64,000 nucleotides of DNA from Solirubrobacteraceae bacterium. GTDB taxonomy: Bacteria; Actinomycetota; Thermoleophilia; Solirubrobacterales; Solirubrobacteraceae. The DNA is taken from contig JALNWQ010000013.1 of the NCBI GenBank assembly GCA_023230855.1, forward strand, positions 1 through 64,000, read 5' to 3'. The notes beneath the pieces were generated by a model. It ran no database searches and was not told the origin of the DNA. It saw only the letters and a program-made list of their open reading frames with translations. Positions 49,856 through 58,019 of the stretch are shown here, piece after piece; position 1 is the first letter of the stretch; the number at the start of each line of letters is the position of its first letter. The position numbers and the translations under genes were made by a program.

Positions 49856-51082
49856 CTACGCGCCCAGGATCACCGGGCTGCGCTTCCACTGGTTGAGGAA
49901 GAGCGACGCCATCCGCGTGCCCGGCCCGTCGAGCTCCATCGCGGGCCACCGCTTCAGCGTCTCCTCGATCCAGATCCGCAGCTCCATCCGGGCGAGCGCG
50001 GTCCCCAGGCAGAAGTGCCGGCCGCCGGCCCCGAACCCCTGGTGCTGCTCCAGGTTCTCGCGCATGAGGTCGAACCGGTGCGGATCCTCGAACACCGCGG
50101 GATCGCGGTTGGACGCGACGTACCACAGCAGCACGCGGGCGCCCTCGGGGATCGTCTCGCCGCCGATCACGACCTCGCGCGTCGTCGCGCGGCCCATGAA
50201 CCCGAACGCGGGGAAGCAGCGCAGGCCCTCCTCGACGGCGCGGGGGATGAGCGACGGGTCGTCGAGCAGCAGCTGCCGCTGGTCCGGGTTCTCGATCAGC
50301 GCGCGCATCGTCGCGACGTACGTCGCGCGGGTCGAGTCGTTGCCGGCGGCGAGCAGGAGGATGAAGAACACCGCGACCTCCTCGGCGGCGAGCCGCTCGC
50401 CGTCGACCTCGGCGGTGATGAGCGCCGACAGCAGGTCGTCGCCGAGGTGCTCGGCGCGGTCCTGTCGCACCGCCTCGATGTACTGGATGATCTCCTGGAA
50501 CTCGTCGAGGGTGGAGTCCCACGCCTTGCGGACCTCGGGGTCCTCCCACGCGGTGACGACGTTCGTCCAGTGGACGAGCTTGACGTCGTCCTCCTGCGGG
50601 GTGCCGAGCAGCGACCCGATGACGCGCGCGGGGATCGGCCGCGCGACGTCGACGGCCAGGTCGATCCGGTCGCCCGCCGAGTGGCGGTCCAGGACGTCGC
50701 GGATGATCTGCCGCACCGCGTCCTCGTGGTCGGCGATCCGCGCGGGCGTGAACGCCTTGCCGACGAGCTTCTTCAGGCGGTCGTGGCGCGGCGGGTCCAT
50801 CGAGATCATCTGCAGCCGCTGGACCTCGAGCGGGACCCCGATGTCGTCGACGACGAAGATCCCGCGCTTCTCGGACGAGAACGTCTTGAAGTCCTTCGAC
50901 GCCTCGGCGATGTCGGCGTGGCGGACGAGCGAGTAGAAGCCGTCCTCGTCGGGCCAGTGCGCGTTCTCGCTGTAGTGGACGCCCGGACGGGCGCGAAGCT
51001 CGTCGAAGAGCGCGTACGGGGGACCGTCGACCCACAGGTCGTGGTTGCCGAGGTCGATGGTGCCGCGGTCGATCGTCGCCAT
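49856..51082 (-). CDS. Cytochrome P450
   Basis: 408 aa, soluble bacterial type. The I-helix is LLLAAGNDSTRATY (oxygen-activation Thr present), the ExxR is EEGLR, and the haem loop FGAGGRHFCLGTALAR has the Cys ligand. MDPPRHDRLKKLV near residue 95 is typical of CYP125/CYP142-like or terpene-oxidising P450s. It needs ferredoxin and a reductase, which are not nearby. It is divergent from a TetR gene; its promoter (TTGACA, 18 bp, TACGGT) is the closest to consensus in the window and overlaps an inverted repeat, so TetR repression is likely. Confidence 0.88.
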   Translation of the reverse strand: MATIDRGTIDLGNHDLWVDGPPYALFDELRARPGVHYSENAHWPDEDGFYSLVRHADIAEASKDFKTFSSEKRGIFVVDDIGVPLEVQRLQMISMDPPRHDRLKKLVGKAFTPARIADHEDAVRQIIRDVLDRHSAGDRIDLAVDVARPIPARVIGSLLGTPQEDDVKLVHWTNVVTAWEDPEVRKAWDSTLDEFQEIIQYIEAVRQDRAEHLGDDLLSALITAEVDGERLAAEEVAVFFILLLAAGNDSTRATYVATMRALIENPDQRQLLLDDPSLIPRAVEEGLRCFPAFGFMGRATTREVVIGGETIPEGARVLLWYVASNRDPAVFEDPHRFDLMRENLEQHQGFGAGGRHFCLGTALARMELRIWIEETLKRWPAMELDGPGTRMASLFLNQWKRSPVILGA

Positions 51083-51091
51083 GATGGAGCG

Positions 51092-51161
51092 ACCGTACTT
51101 CAGCGCTTTACGTCATGTCAAGCGCAGGGGTCTAGGCCCGGTGGGGGCCGGGCGCTACGCT
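51092..51161. promoter_or_regulatory. P450/TetR divergent promoter with inverted repeat
   Basis: On the minus strand TTGACA (51116-51121), an 18-bp spacer and TACGGT (51092-51097) precede the P450 ATG by 9 nt. GCGCTT-N11-AAGCGC (51103-51108 and 51120-51125) brackets the -35 and is a candidate TetR operator. On the plus strand TACGCT (51156-51161) lies 7 nt before the TetR ATG. Confidence 0.65.
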
Positions 51162-51168
51162 CGGAGCG

Positions 51169-51777
51169 ATGCCGCTCGTGCGCACGACGTCCCAGGCCGC
51201 CGAGGCCCGCGAGCGCGGGAGCGTCGCGTTCCTCGACGCCGCCGAGTCGTGGGTGGGCGAGGGCGTGAGCTACTCCGACGTGGGGATCGCGGACCTCGCG
51301 GCGCGGGCCGGGTTCTCGCGGGCGCGGTTCTACGCGTACTTCGACGACAAGCGGGCGCTGGCGGTGGCGGTCGCCGACCGGTTCGCGGTCGAGCTGGGGG
51401 AGGAGGTCGACGACTGGCTGGCCGGCGCCGACGCCGGGCCGGTCCGCGAGCGCCTGGAGCGCGTCGGCGGCGTCTTCGCCCGGCGGCGCGGGGCGCTGCT
51501 CCTCGTCGCCGAGGCCGCGACGTACGACCCCGACATCCGCGCCCGCTGGAAAGCGCTGCACCGCCGGTTCGAGGTGCGGATCACCGACTGGGTCGCGCGC
51601 GCCGACCCGTCCGCCGGTCCGGCCGCGGCCGCCGCCCGCGCGTTCGTCCTCACCTGGTCGACCCAGGCGTCGCTCGTCGAGCACCTCGCCGATCGGCGCG
51701 ACGTCGACCCGGTGATCCTCGATGCGCTCGCGGTCCTGTGGGAGGGGACGGTCGGGGGTACGCCGGGCTCCGGTTGA
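51169..51777 (+). CDS. TetR-family regulator, divergent from P450
   Basis: 202 aa. HTH: GVSYSDVGIADLAARAGFSR, then ARFYAYFDDKRALAVAV. The C-terminal helices carry LVAEAATYDPDIRARWKALH. The divergent position and the inverted repeat over the P450 -35 suggest it represses the P450 gene until a substrate-like ligand binds. It resembles the next TetR (51,813-52,412) in the same blocks (xYAYFxDKRAL, ATYDxD), so the two are probably duplicates. The start is leaderless. Confidence 0.85.
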   Translation: MPLVRTTSQAAEARERGSVAFLDAAESWVGEGVSYSDVGIADLAARAGFSRARFYAYFDDKRALAVAVADRFAVELGEEVDDWLAGADAGPVRERLERVGGVFARRRGALLLVAEAATYDPDIRARWKALHRRFEVRITDWVARADPSAGPAAAAARAFVLTWSTQASLVEHLADRRDVDPVILDALAVLWEGTVGGTPGSG

Positions 51778-51812
51778 TCCGGTGGCGACCGCGGTCGAAG
51801 GGCGACGGCCGC

Positions 51813-52412
51813 TCAGGCGCCGGTCGGCGACGTCGCGTCGTCCCAGATCCGCGCGAGCTCGGCGATGAGCGCGTCGCGGTCGACGGTGGGACGGGCGGCG
51901 TTGTCCGACAGCGCGCGCTCGGTCATCCAGACGAGCGCGTAGGCGCGGGCGGCCACGCGCTCGTCGGCCAGATCGGGGTGGCCGGCGCGGATGCGCGCCT
52001 CGACCGCGGGCAGGAACCCGTCGTGCAGGCCGCGCCACAGCGCGGCGACGTCCTGGTCGTACGTCGTCGCCTCGGTGACCGCCCGCACCGTGGACGCGTA
52101 CCGCAGGTACACGTCGAGGAGCGCCTCCAGGGTGCCGGCGGCGTCATCGTCGTCGCCCCGCAGCCACGGCTCGGCGACGGCGACCAGCTCGCGCCGCACC
52201 TCGTCGCCCAGCTGCAGGACCAGGGCGCGCTTGTCGCGGAAGTACGCGTAGAACGTCGGCCGTGACACCCCGGCCCGGCGGACGATCTGCTCGATGCTGA
52301 TCGCCGCGTAGGCGTCCCCCTCGTCGAGGAGCGCCACCGTCGCGTCGAGCAGCGCCTGCTCCGTCGCCCGGCGCGCATCGGCGGTGGCGGCGCGACGGGA
52401 GAGGACGGACAC
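51813..52412 (-). CDS. TetR-family regulator, convergent paralogue
   Basis: 199 aa. HTH: AISIEQIVRRAGVSRPTFYA, then YFRDKRALVLQLGDEV. The ligand-binding half includes RAVTEATTYDQDVAALWRGL. It aligns with the TetR 35 bp away in the opposite orientation. The GTG start is preceded 7 nt upstream by TACCCT. No divergent gene is present on its upstream side apart from the co-oriented small membrane protein, so its targets are unknown. Confidence 0.83.
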   Translation of the reverse strand: MSVLSRRAATADARRATEQALLDATVALLDEGDAYAAISIEQIVRRAGVSRPTFYAYFRDKRALVLQLGDEVRRELVAVAEPWLRGDDDDAAGTLEALLDVYLRYASTVRAVTEATTYDQDVAALWRGLHDGFLPAVEARIRAGHPDLADERVAARAYALVWMTERALSDNAARPTVDRDALIAELARIWDDATSPTGA

Positions 52413-52467
52413 GCCCCCCAGGGTACGCCCCGACCCGGGCGGAGGCCGCCCGTCTCGGTCGGAGGCG

Positions 52468-52701
52468 TCACCAGGCGTCGTGGCGCTCCCGGACGACCGG
52501 GCGCTCGACCGTCTCGCGGCGGCGGGTCCACATCGCGCTGAGGAGCAGGGTGAGGACCAGGCCGACCGCGCCGACGATCATGAGGATCGTCCCGGCGGTG
52601 TTGACGTTGAACCCGGAAGGCGAGGCGTTGACGGCGTACCGCAGGAGCGCGCCGACCGCGATCAGGAACAGCGCCGTGCCGTAGCTCATGGGAGGGGACA
52701 T
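52468..52701 (-). CDS. Small two-TM membrane protein (DUF6458-like)
   Basis: 77 aa. Two hydrophobic spans (ALFLIAVGALLRYAV and AGTILMIVGAVGLVLTLLL) are separated by the short conserved-looking loop NASPSGFNVNT, and a basic tail (RRRETVERPVVRERH) is cytoplasmic. This is the layout of actinobacterial DUF6458 proteins, of unknown function. The ATG at 52701 is favoured by TAGCGG 6 nt upstream; an internal ATG at 52689 would remove four residues. It precedes the TetR gene in the same direction by 55 bp. Confidence 0.75.
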   Translation of the reverse strand: MSPPMSYGTALFLIAVGALLRYAVNASPSGFNVNTAGTILMIVGAVGLVLTLLLSAMWTRRRETVERPVVRERHDAW

Positions 52702-52800
52702 GGGACGCCGCTACCCGCACCCGGCGTGACGGAACCGTCCGTCTGAGCGCCGGGGCCACCGTCTGCCGGACGACTTGCCGCGGACCGCGGGCCGGCCCGC

Positions 52801-53442
52801 CTACTCCGCGAACGGCGTCGCCAGGATGAGGCTGCAGAAGTCGGTGCGCTCGTAGCCGGGCAGCTCGCGGGCGAGGACGTCGGCCTTGACGTTGCCGAAC
52901 GCGGTCTCGGGCTTGTGGGCGATGCCGGCGGCGAACGCCTGGATGATCCGGCGCTTGAAGTCGCGGCGCGGCAGCTCGCCCAGGATCTCGTCGAGCTGCG
53001 CGTCGGTGAGGGTGTCGTGGTCGATCCCGAGCACGTCGAGCTCGACGCCGGCGGTGACGAGCGCCACCTCGGGCTCCTTGTGCTGCGGGATGCCGGGGGT
53101 GGTGTGCAGCGCGATCGCGTCCCACACGACCCGGACCTGCTCGTCGGGCACGTCGTGGCGACGCAGGAACTCGCGGGCGGCGTTCGCGCCGTCGACCTCG
53201 AACCGGTCGTGCGGGCTGCGGTGCCCCTCCACGAGCCCCAGGTCGTGGAACATCGCCCCGACGTAGAGCAGCTCGGGGTCGAAGCGCAGCCCGCGGCGGG
53301 CGCCCTGGAGCGACCCGAAGACGAACACCCGCAGCGAGTGGTGGAAGAGCAGGTCGTCCTGGACGTCGCGGATGAACGTCGTCGCGTCGCGGGCCATGGC
53401 GCTGTCGGGGATCCGGACGCCGGCGATCTGCGTGGGGAGCAT
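52801..53442 (-). CDS. HD-domain phosphohydrolase-like protein
   Basis: 213 aa. Metal-binding residues are visible: His in DLLFHHSLRVFVFGS, the HD pair in VGAMFHDLGLVEGH, and Asp in the helix with DAIALHTTPGIPQHKEPE, giving an H...HD...H-type set. The order resembles cyanamide hydratase-like HD proteins and plant-type hydratases, but the substrate is unknown. The ATG at 53442 is 18 bp from the start of the divergent GlxA-type regulator, so the promoters overlap and the regulator probably controls it. GACGAT lies 6 nt upstream. Confidence 0.78.
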   Translation of the reverse strand: MLPTQIAGVRIPDSAMARDATTFIRDVQDDLLFHHSLRVFVFGSLQGARRGLRFDPELLYVGAMFHDLGLVEGHRSPHDRFEVDGANAAREFLRRHDVPDEQVRVVWDAIALHTTPGIPQHKEPEVALVTAGVELDVLGIDHDTLTDAQLDEILGELPRRDFKRRIIQAFAAGIAHKPETAFGNVKADVLARELPGYERTDFCSLILATPFAE

Positions 53443-53460
53443 GCGAGGATCGTCCCCGTC

Positions 53461-54492
53461 ATGGCGTCGGTCCACAAGGACGCATCACCCTCGGTTCCGG
53501 ACACGACCGGCGCCGCGCCGCGGACCGTCGTGGTGCTCGTCCACGACGGGGTGCAACTCCTCGACGTCGCCGGTCCGGTCGAGGTGTTCACCGCCGCCGA
53601 CGCCCTGGGCGCACGGTACGACGTCGTCCTCGCGTCGCCCGACGGGCGGGACGTCGTGGCGACGGGCCGCACCCGGCTCGGCGTCGACGTCGCGTTCGAC
53701 GCGCTGCCGGACCGGATCGACACGCTCGTCGTCCCCGGATCGCCCGCGTCGCCCGACGCCGGCGCAGCCGACCGGGTGGTGCGGGCGGTCGCGACGACGG
53801 CGCCGCGCAGCCGACGGGTGGCGTCGGTGTGCGCCGGGGCGTTCCTCCTCGCCGCCGCGGGTGTGCTCGACGGCCGCCGGGCGACGACGCACTGGGAGAT
53901 GACCGACCGCCTCGCCGCCGCCCACCCCGACGTGACCGTCGACCCGGACGCGATCTTCGTCCGCGACGGGGCGGTGCACACGTCGGCGGGGATCACCGCG
54001 GGGATCGACCTGTGCCTGGCGCTCGTCGAGGACGACCACGGAGCCGACGCCGCCCGGCGCGTCGCCCAGCACCTCGTCGTGTACCTGCAGCGGCCGGGCG
54101 GGCAGGCGCAGTTCAGCGCCCGGTTGACCGCGGCGCCGGTGGCCGACCCGGTGCTGCGGCGGGTGCTCGACGACGTCGTCGAGCGTCCGGACGCCGACCA
54201 CGGGCTCGACGCGCTGGCGGAGCGGGCCGGGTTCAGCGTGCGTCACCTCACCCGGGTGTTCCGTCGCGAGCTCGGCACGACCCCGGCGCGCTACGTCGAG
54301 CGGGTACGGGTCGAGGCGGCCCGGCAGCGGATGCTCGCCGGCCCCGAGCCACTCGCGGCGATCGCCGCCGCGTGCGGGTTCGGGTCCGAGGAGACGATGC
54401 GCCGCGCGTTCATCCGCGAGCTCGGCACCACCCCGGGCGCGTGGCGGGCCGGGTTCGCGTCGACGACGCGCGGCGCGCTCACACCGCGGTGA
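53461..54492 (+). CDS. GlxA-type AraC-family regulator (DJ-1/PfpI domain plus HTH)
   Basis: 343 aa. An N-terminal DJ-1/PfpI (GATase1-like) domain (TVVVLVHDGVQLLDVAGPVE, then VASVCAGAFLLAAAGVLDGR with the nucleophile-elbow Cys) is joined to two AraC HTH motifs (LAERAGFSVRHLTRVFRREL and IAAACGFGSEETMRRAFIRE). Such regulators sense small nitrogenous or carbonyl compounds. Only 18 bp separate it from the HD-domain gene on the other strand. Its end overlaps the convergent hydrolase by 14 nt. Confidence 0.88.
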   Translation: MASVHKDASPSVPDTTGAAPRTVVVLVHDGVQLLDVAGPVEVFTAADALGARYDVVLASPDGRDVVATGRTRLGVDVAFDALPDRIDTLVVPGSPASPDAGAADRVVRAVATTAPRSRRVASVCAGAFLLAAAGVLDGRRATTHWEMTDRLAAAHPDVTVDPDAIFVRDGAVHTSAGITAGIDLCLALVEDDHGADAARRVAQHLVVYLQRPGGQAQFSARLTAAPVADPVLRRVLDDVVERPDADHGLDALAERAGFSVRHLTRVFRRELGTTPARYVERVRVEAARQRMLAGPEPLAAIAAACGFGSEETMRRAFIRELGTTPGAWRAGFASTTRGALTPR

Positions 54493-55402
54493 GGAAGTCG
54501 ACGTAGATCCCGGCGGCGGTCCGGGGCACGTCGGCGTGGAAGAAGTGCCCGGCGAACGGCAGCAGCACCGGGTCGTCCGGGGCTCCCGGCAGGTCACGGG
54601 CGAGCCGCACGCCCCACGACGGCATGAGGAAGTAGTCGTGCGCGGCCCAGATCACGAGCGCCGGCTTCGTGAACCCGCGGACGATCCGGGCGGTGTCGGC
54701 GGTGTGCTCCGCGGACTGGCCGCGCATGTACCCCGCGAACGCGTCCAGGTCGGCGCCACCGTTGCGCATCGGCGCCATCCACTCGTCGACCATCCCGGCG
54801 GGCAGCGGCCCACGGAACGCGGTCTGCGGGAACGGCCACGCCCGGCGCATCGGCCCCTCGACGAGCCCGGCCCGGGTGAGGGCGTGCACCGCCCGCGGCC
54901 ACCGGCAGGCGCGGGCGATCAACCGGACCGCGGGCACCTCCCAGTTGTCGTAGCAGACGACGTCGGCCATCACGACCGCGCGCACCCGGTCGCCGCACCG
55001 GTCGAGGAACCGCAGGCCGTGCGCCCCACCCTGGTCGTGCAGCGCCAACAGGACATCGTCGATCCCCAGGTGGTCCAGCAACTGCTCGAGCATCGTCGCC
55101 TGACCGGGACTGGAGACGTCGCCCCCGGGCGCGGCCCGCGATCGCCCGAGCCCCAACAGGTCCGGGGCGATGCAGTCGAAGTGCGCGCCGAGATCGCCGA
55201 GCAGCGGCTCCCACAGTCGCGCCGACGTCGGCACCCCGTGCACGAGCAGCAGCGGCGGCCCGCTCCCGTGGCGCAGATAGGTGACGTCACCACAGGGCAG
55301 CCGCGCGTGCTGCCGCGGCAGCGTGCCGACCGGCAACGACGGCGGCTCGGGCGCGGGCCGCACGAACCACGGGTTCTCGAACAGCTGCGTGCGCGGGATC
55401 AC
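54479..55402 (-). CDS. Haloalkane-dehalogenase-like alpha/beta hydrolase
   Basis: 307 aa. LLLVHGVPTSARLW (oxyanion), then an Asp nucleophile in LALHDQGGAHGL rather than Ser, then VIWAAHDYFLMP and FAGHFFHAD for the acid and His. An Asp nucleophile in H-D-x-G-G is the mark of haloalkane/haloacetate dehalogenases and epoxide hydrolases. Which one it is cannot be decided: the halide-binding Trp pair and the epoxide Tyr pair are not certain. The GTG start has TAGCGT 6 nt upstream. Convergent overlap with the AraC gene. Confidence 0.8.
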   Translation of the reverse strand: MIPRTQLFENPWFVRPAPEPPSLPVGTLPRQHARLPCGDVTYLRHGSGPPLLLVHGVPTSARLWEPLLGDLGAHFDCIAPDLLGLGRSRAAPGGDVSSPGQATMLEQLLDHLGIDDVLLALHDQGGAHGLRFLDRCGDRVRAVVMADVVCYDNWEVPAVRLIARACRWPRAVHALTRAGLVEGPMRRAWPFPQTAFRGPLPAGMVDEWMAPMRNGGADLDAFAGYMRGQSAEHTADTARIVRGFTKPALVIWAAHDYFLMPSWGVRLARDLPGAPDDPVLLPFAGHFFHADVPRTAAGIYVDFLTAV

Positions 55403-55625
55403 CGCTCCACGCTACCGGCCGTGGTCGAGCCGGCGGATCCGTGCGGGACCGGGCGGATCGGAGCGCAGGCGTCGCCGCCGGCGTCCGATCACGCTCGATC
55501 GGATGCCAAGGCCGACCCGTCCCCGCCGGGTGCGGTCGCGGCACGCCGGGGCGTCCCGAGCGCGGGATACGGTCGGGACGGGACCGGTCGGCGGGTCCGG
55601 GAGGCCCGGACGAGAGGGGCACGGG

Positions 55626-55991
55626 ATGGCGGGGGAGCAGCACATCGCGACGTTGCGGGCGGCGTACGACGCGTTCAACCGGCAGGACGCAGTGGCGGCG
55701 GGGGAGGCGTTCGCGGACGACGTCGTGCGGACGATCGCGGGCGACAGCGCGATCAGCGGCACGTTCCGCGGCAAGCGGGAGATCATGCGGATGTGGGCGT
55801 CGCTCGGCGCGTTCACCACCGAGCCGCGGATCTTCGCGGCGGACGAGGACCACGTCGTCGTCATCGCGGTGAACTCCGCCAACGGCGTGTCGTGGGACGC
55901 GGCCGACGTCTAGACGTTCGAGGACGGCCGCATCAAGCGCTTCCACACGATCGAGGATCCCGCCGCCGTCGAGCGCGCGTACCCGCGCTGA
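55626..55991 (+). pseudogene. SnoaL-like protein interrupted by an in-frame amber codon
   Basis: From ATG 55626 the frame encodes 95 residues of a SnoaL/NTF2-like fold (IATLRAAYDAFNRQDAVAAG ... SGTFRGKREIMRMWASLGAF ... WDAADV) and stops at TAG (55911-55913). The same frame then continues TFEDGRIKRFHTIEDPAAVE and ends at TGA (55989-55991). The continuation is exactly the last strand and tail expected of the fold. So a point mutation to TAG has split an otherwise intact gene, or the codon is read through. A sequencing error is the other explanation. Confidence 0.7.
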
Positions 55992-56084
55992 CGTCCCGCG
56001 TCGCGGAGGGCGCGGACGCAAGGGTCGCGTCACCGGCGTCGCATGGCGGACCGGCCGCTCGACGAACGCGGAGGACCGGCGGGG

Positions 56085-56519
56085 TCATCCGTCCGGCGTG
56101 AGCGCGCTCCGCACCCGCTCGACGACGGCCTGTACGTCCTCGTGCTCCCACGCGCGGATCACCGTCCAACCGGCGTCGGCGAGGAGCCGGTCCACGGTGC
56201 GGTCGCGCTCGACGTTGCGTTGGAGCTTGGGCACCCAGTAGTCGCTGTTGGTCCGGGGGGTGGTGCCGTGGATCGGGCAGGAGTGCCAGAAGCACCCGTC
56301 GATGAAGACCGCGACCCGCTGGCGCGTGAAGACGACGTCGGGCCGGACGGTCCTCCCGGGCACGCGGACCGGGTGGTCCTTGCGGAAGCGCAGCCCCCGA
56401 CGGTGCAGCGCCGACCGCACGGCGATCTCGGGCTTCGTGTCGCGCCGCGGGTTGGCGCGCATCCGCGTGGAGACGTGCCGATCGGTCGGGTGCGGGTAGG
56501 GGAGTGGTGGCACCGTCAC
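56085..56519 (-). CDS. vsr: Very-short-patch-repair-type (Vsr) endonuclease, orphan
   Basis: About 144 aa. Characteristic blocks: TRMRANPRRDTKPEIAVRSA, LRFRKDHP, RPDVVFTRQRVAVFIDGCFW and WHSCPIHGTTPRTNSDYW. The catalytic Asp in RPDVVF and the zinc-type Cys/His in the FWHxCP region are present. Vsr nicks T:G mismatches left by deamination of 5-methylcytosine and normally accompanies a cytosine methyltransferase; none is in the window. The start is uncertain: GTG 56519, GTG 56513 and TTG 56525 are all in frame. Confidence 0.82.
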   Translation of the reverse strand: MTVPPLPYPHPTDRHVSTRMRANPRRDTKPEIAVRSALHRRGLRFRKDHPVRVPGRTVRPDVVFTRQRVAVFIDGCFWHSCPIHGTTPRTNSDYWVPKLQRNVERDRTVDRLLADAGWTVIRAWEHEDVQAVVERVRSALTPDG

Positions 56520-56670
56520 GATCAAACCACCTGCCGGTGAGCGGCTGGGCCGGTGGTGGGCGGCTGGGGCCGGTGGGTGGCCGCGGCCGGACGCGGTCGG
56601 ACGCGGTCGGGCGAGAGGCCGGGCGGCGGGCAGCCCGGCGCGCTACCCGCCGCAACCCGCGCCGCTCGCG

Positions 56671-57051
56671 CTACGGCAGCAGCGGGCGCGGGTCGAAGTA
56701 GTCGCTCCAGCGGGTGATCCTGCCGTCGACGACCTCCATCGCCCCCGCCATCTCGATGGAGAGGACGCGCGTGCCGTCGGCCGTGTCGACGTGGTCGACC
56801 CGCTCGGTCAGCACGACGTTGCCGCTGACGGCGAGCACGCGGGTGTCGACCACGAGGGCGTGCAGGCCGAAGCCCTGGACGAACTGGTCCATCTGCGCGT
56901 GGACGGCGGCCCTGCCCCGCACCGCGGGCAGCCCGCTGTTCTCCCAGACGCAGTCGTCGGCGACGTACTCGTCGATCGCGTCCGCCAGCCGGCCGCCGGC
57001 GCTCAGGCGGTCGAAGAACGCGCGGACGGTGCTTTCCGGGGTGGTGCTCAT
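56671..57051 (-). CDS. SnoaL/limonene-epoxide-hydrolase-like protein
   Basis: 126 aa, NTF2-like. STVRAFFDRLSAGGRLADAI begins the cone-like fold; LTERVDHV supplies the Arg and Asp, and WSDYFDPR the second Asp, matching the Asp-Arg-Asp triad of limonene-1,2-epoxide hydrolase-type enzymes. It may therefore hydrate an epoxide, but many relatives have other roles. An AGGAGA Shine-Dalgarno lies 6 nt before the ATG. No terpene genes are adjacent apart from the P450 5 kb away. Confidence 0.75.
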   Translation of the reverse strand: MSTTPESTVRAFFDRLSAGGRLADAIDEYVADDCVWENSGLPAVRGRAAVHAQMDQFVQGFGLHALVVDTRVLAVSGNVVLTERVDHVDTADGTRVLSIEMAGAMEVVDGRITRWSDYFDPRPLLP

Positions 57052-57200
57052 GACGGGTCTCCTGCTCGGGTGTCGGTGCGGCGGCGGCCGCCGCACCGGG
57101 GGCTCGTTCGACGCTAGTCGCGAGGCAGAGCGGCAGGCCCCTCTCGAACGGATGGCCCGCACCCGTCGAAAGGGGCGGGGGCGGCGCGCGTCGTCCTACG

Positions 57201-57611
57201 ATGGCCCGATGGCAGGACGAGGAGTTCGCCCGGGACGTGGCCGAGCGGCGGCGCTACCCGGAGCCGCACCCGTGGTACCTGGCGTTCGACCTCGACCCGG
57301 CGTTCTCCGTCGACGACGCCCACGCGGCGCTCGAGACGTGCGACGTGGTCCGGGCGGTGCGGATCGGCGAGGCTCCGGGCATGCGTCCGCGCGTCGTCGT
57401 CCACGTCGACGCCCGCAGTCAGGACGAGGTGTTGCGCGCCCCGTACCTCGCGATCACCGATGCGCTCCTGGCGGCCGCGCCGCCGCGGTTCCTCCGCGGC
57501 ACCGGGATGATCGCCGTGAGCGTCATCGGTCCCCACGAGGGGCCGGACTGGTCGAGTATGAGCATCGCGGCCAGGCCGGTCGCGGGGCGGGGGTGGCCTG
57601 CGAGCCGGTGA
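57201..57611 (+). CDS. Hypothetical protein
   Basis: 136 aa, unrecognised. It begins MARWQDEEFARDVAERRRYP and has an alternating strand/helix pattern (PWYLAFDLDP, ALETCDVVRAVRIG, RVVVHVDARSQDEVLRAPYL) suggesting a small alpha/beta or ferredoxin-like fold. No signal or membrane segment. The ATG is itself part of a TACGAT box, so the true start is uncertain. It is the last intact chromosomal gene before the integrated element. Confidence 0.6.
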   Translation: MARWQDEEFARDVAERRRYPEPHPWYLAFDLDPAFSVDDAHAALETCDVVRAVRIGEAPGMRPRVVVHVDARSQDEVLRAPYLAITDALLAAAPPRFLRGTGMIAVSVIGPHEGPDWSSMSIAARPVAGRGWPASR

Positions 57612-57780
57612 GGTGAGGCCGGTGCCGTCGGTCGTCGCGTGCAGCCCTGACGGCCATGAGATGCTCGAACGGTGAGATCGGTCTTCTCGAGATCGGCCCG
57701 ATCGCGCACATGCGGTGGGTTCCCAGTGCGGAGTTGCTGCCGATCTGACGAACGCCGGTCGAATCGCGCGAAACGAGAGG

Positions 57781-57960
57781 GTGACGCTGGCGGACGCAGG
57801 GCGTCCGGGACCCGTGGCGTCTGTGAGGATCGCCACCACCGATCCCGCGATCCTCGCGATGTGGGGGGCGGTGCACGAACTCGCCGGGGAGCTCCCGTCG
57901 GAGCACTGGGTGCTCGTCGGCGGATTGATGGTCCAGCTGTGTACGCCAAGCGTGTACACG
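57781..57960 (+). pseudogene. Truncated gene fragment (nucleotidyltransferase/AbiEii-like N-terminus)
   Basis: About 60 codons from GTG 57781 encode VRIATTDPAILAMWGAVHEL and then HWVLVGGLMVQL. The W-V-L-V-G-G-x-x-x-x-L pattern is the opening strand-helix of nucleotidyltransferase-fold proteins such as AbiEii, but the R-x-T-x-D-x-D catalytic segment that should follow is missing. The frame instead runs into the terminator and tRNA fragment. A possible 30-codon scrap (ending WVPSAELLPI) precedes it. The stretch 57612-58039 holds only these remnants and a hairpin. Confidence 0.4.
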
Positions 57961-57995
57961 TTGACCGGTGGCGTTCCGGCATCCCCAGAACGCAA

Positions 57996-58019
57996 GAACC
58001 CCCGCTTTCGCGGGGGTTC
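57996..58019 (-). terminator. Rho-independent-type terminator of the disrupted tRNA-Ala locus
   Basis: GAACCCCCGC-GAAA-GCGGGGGTTC (minus strand) is a perfect 10-bp stem with a GAAA tetraloop, followed by a modest T-rich stretch. It begins 20 nt past the 3' end of the tRNA fragment, where a tRNA terminator belongs. Confidence 0.75.
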
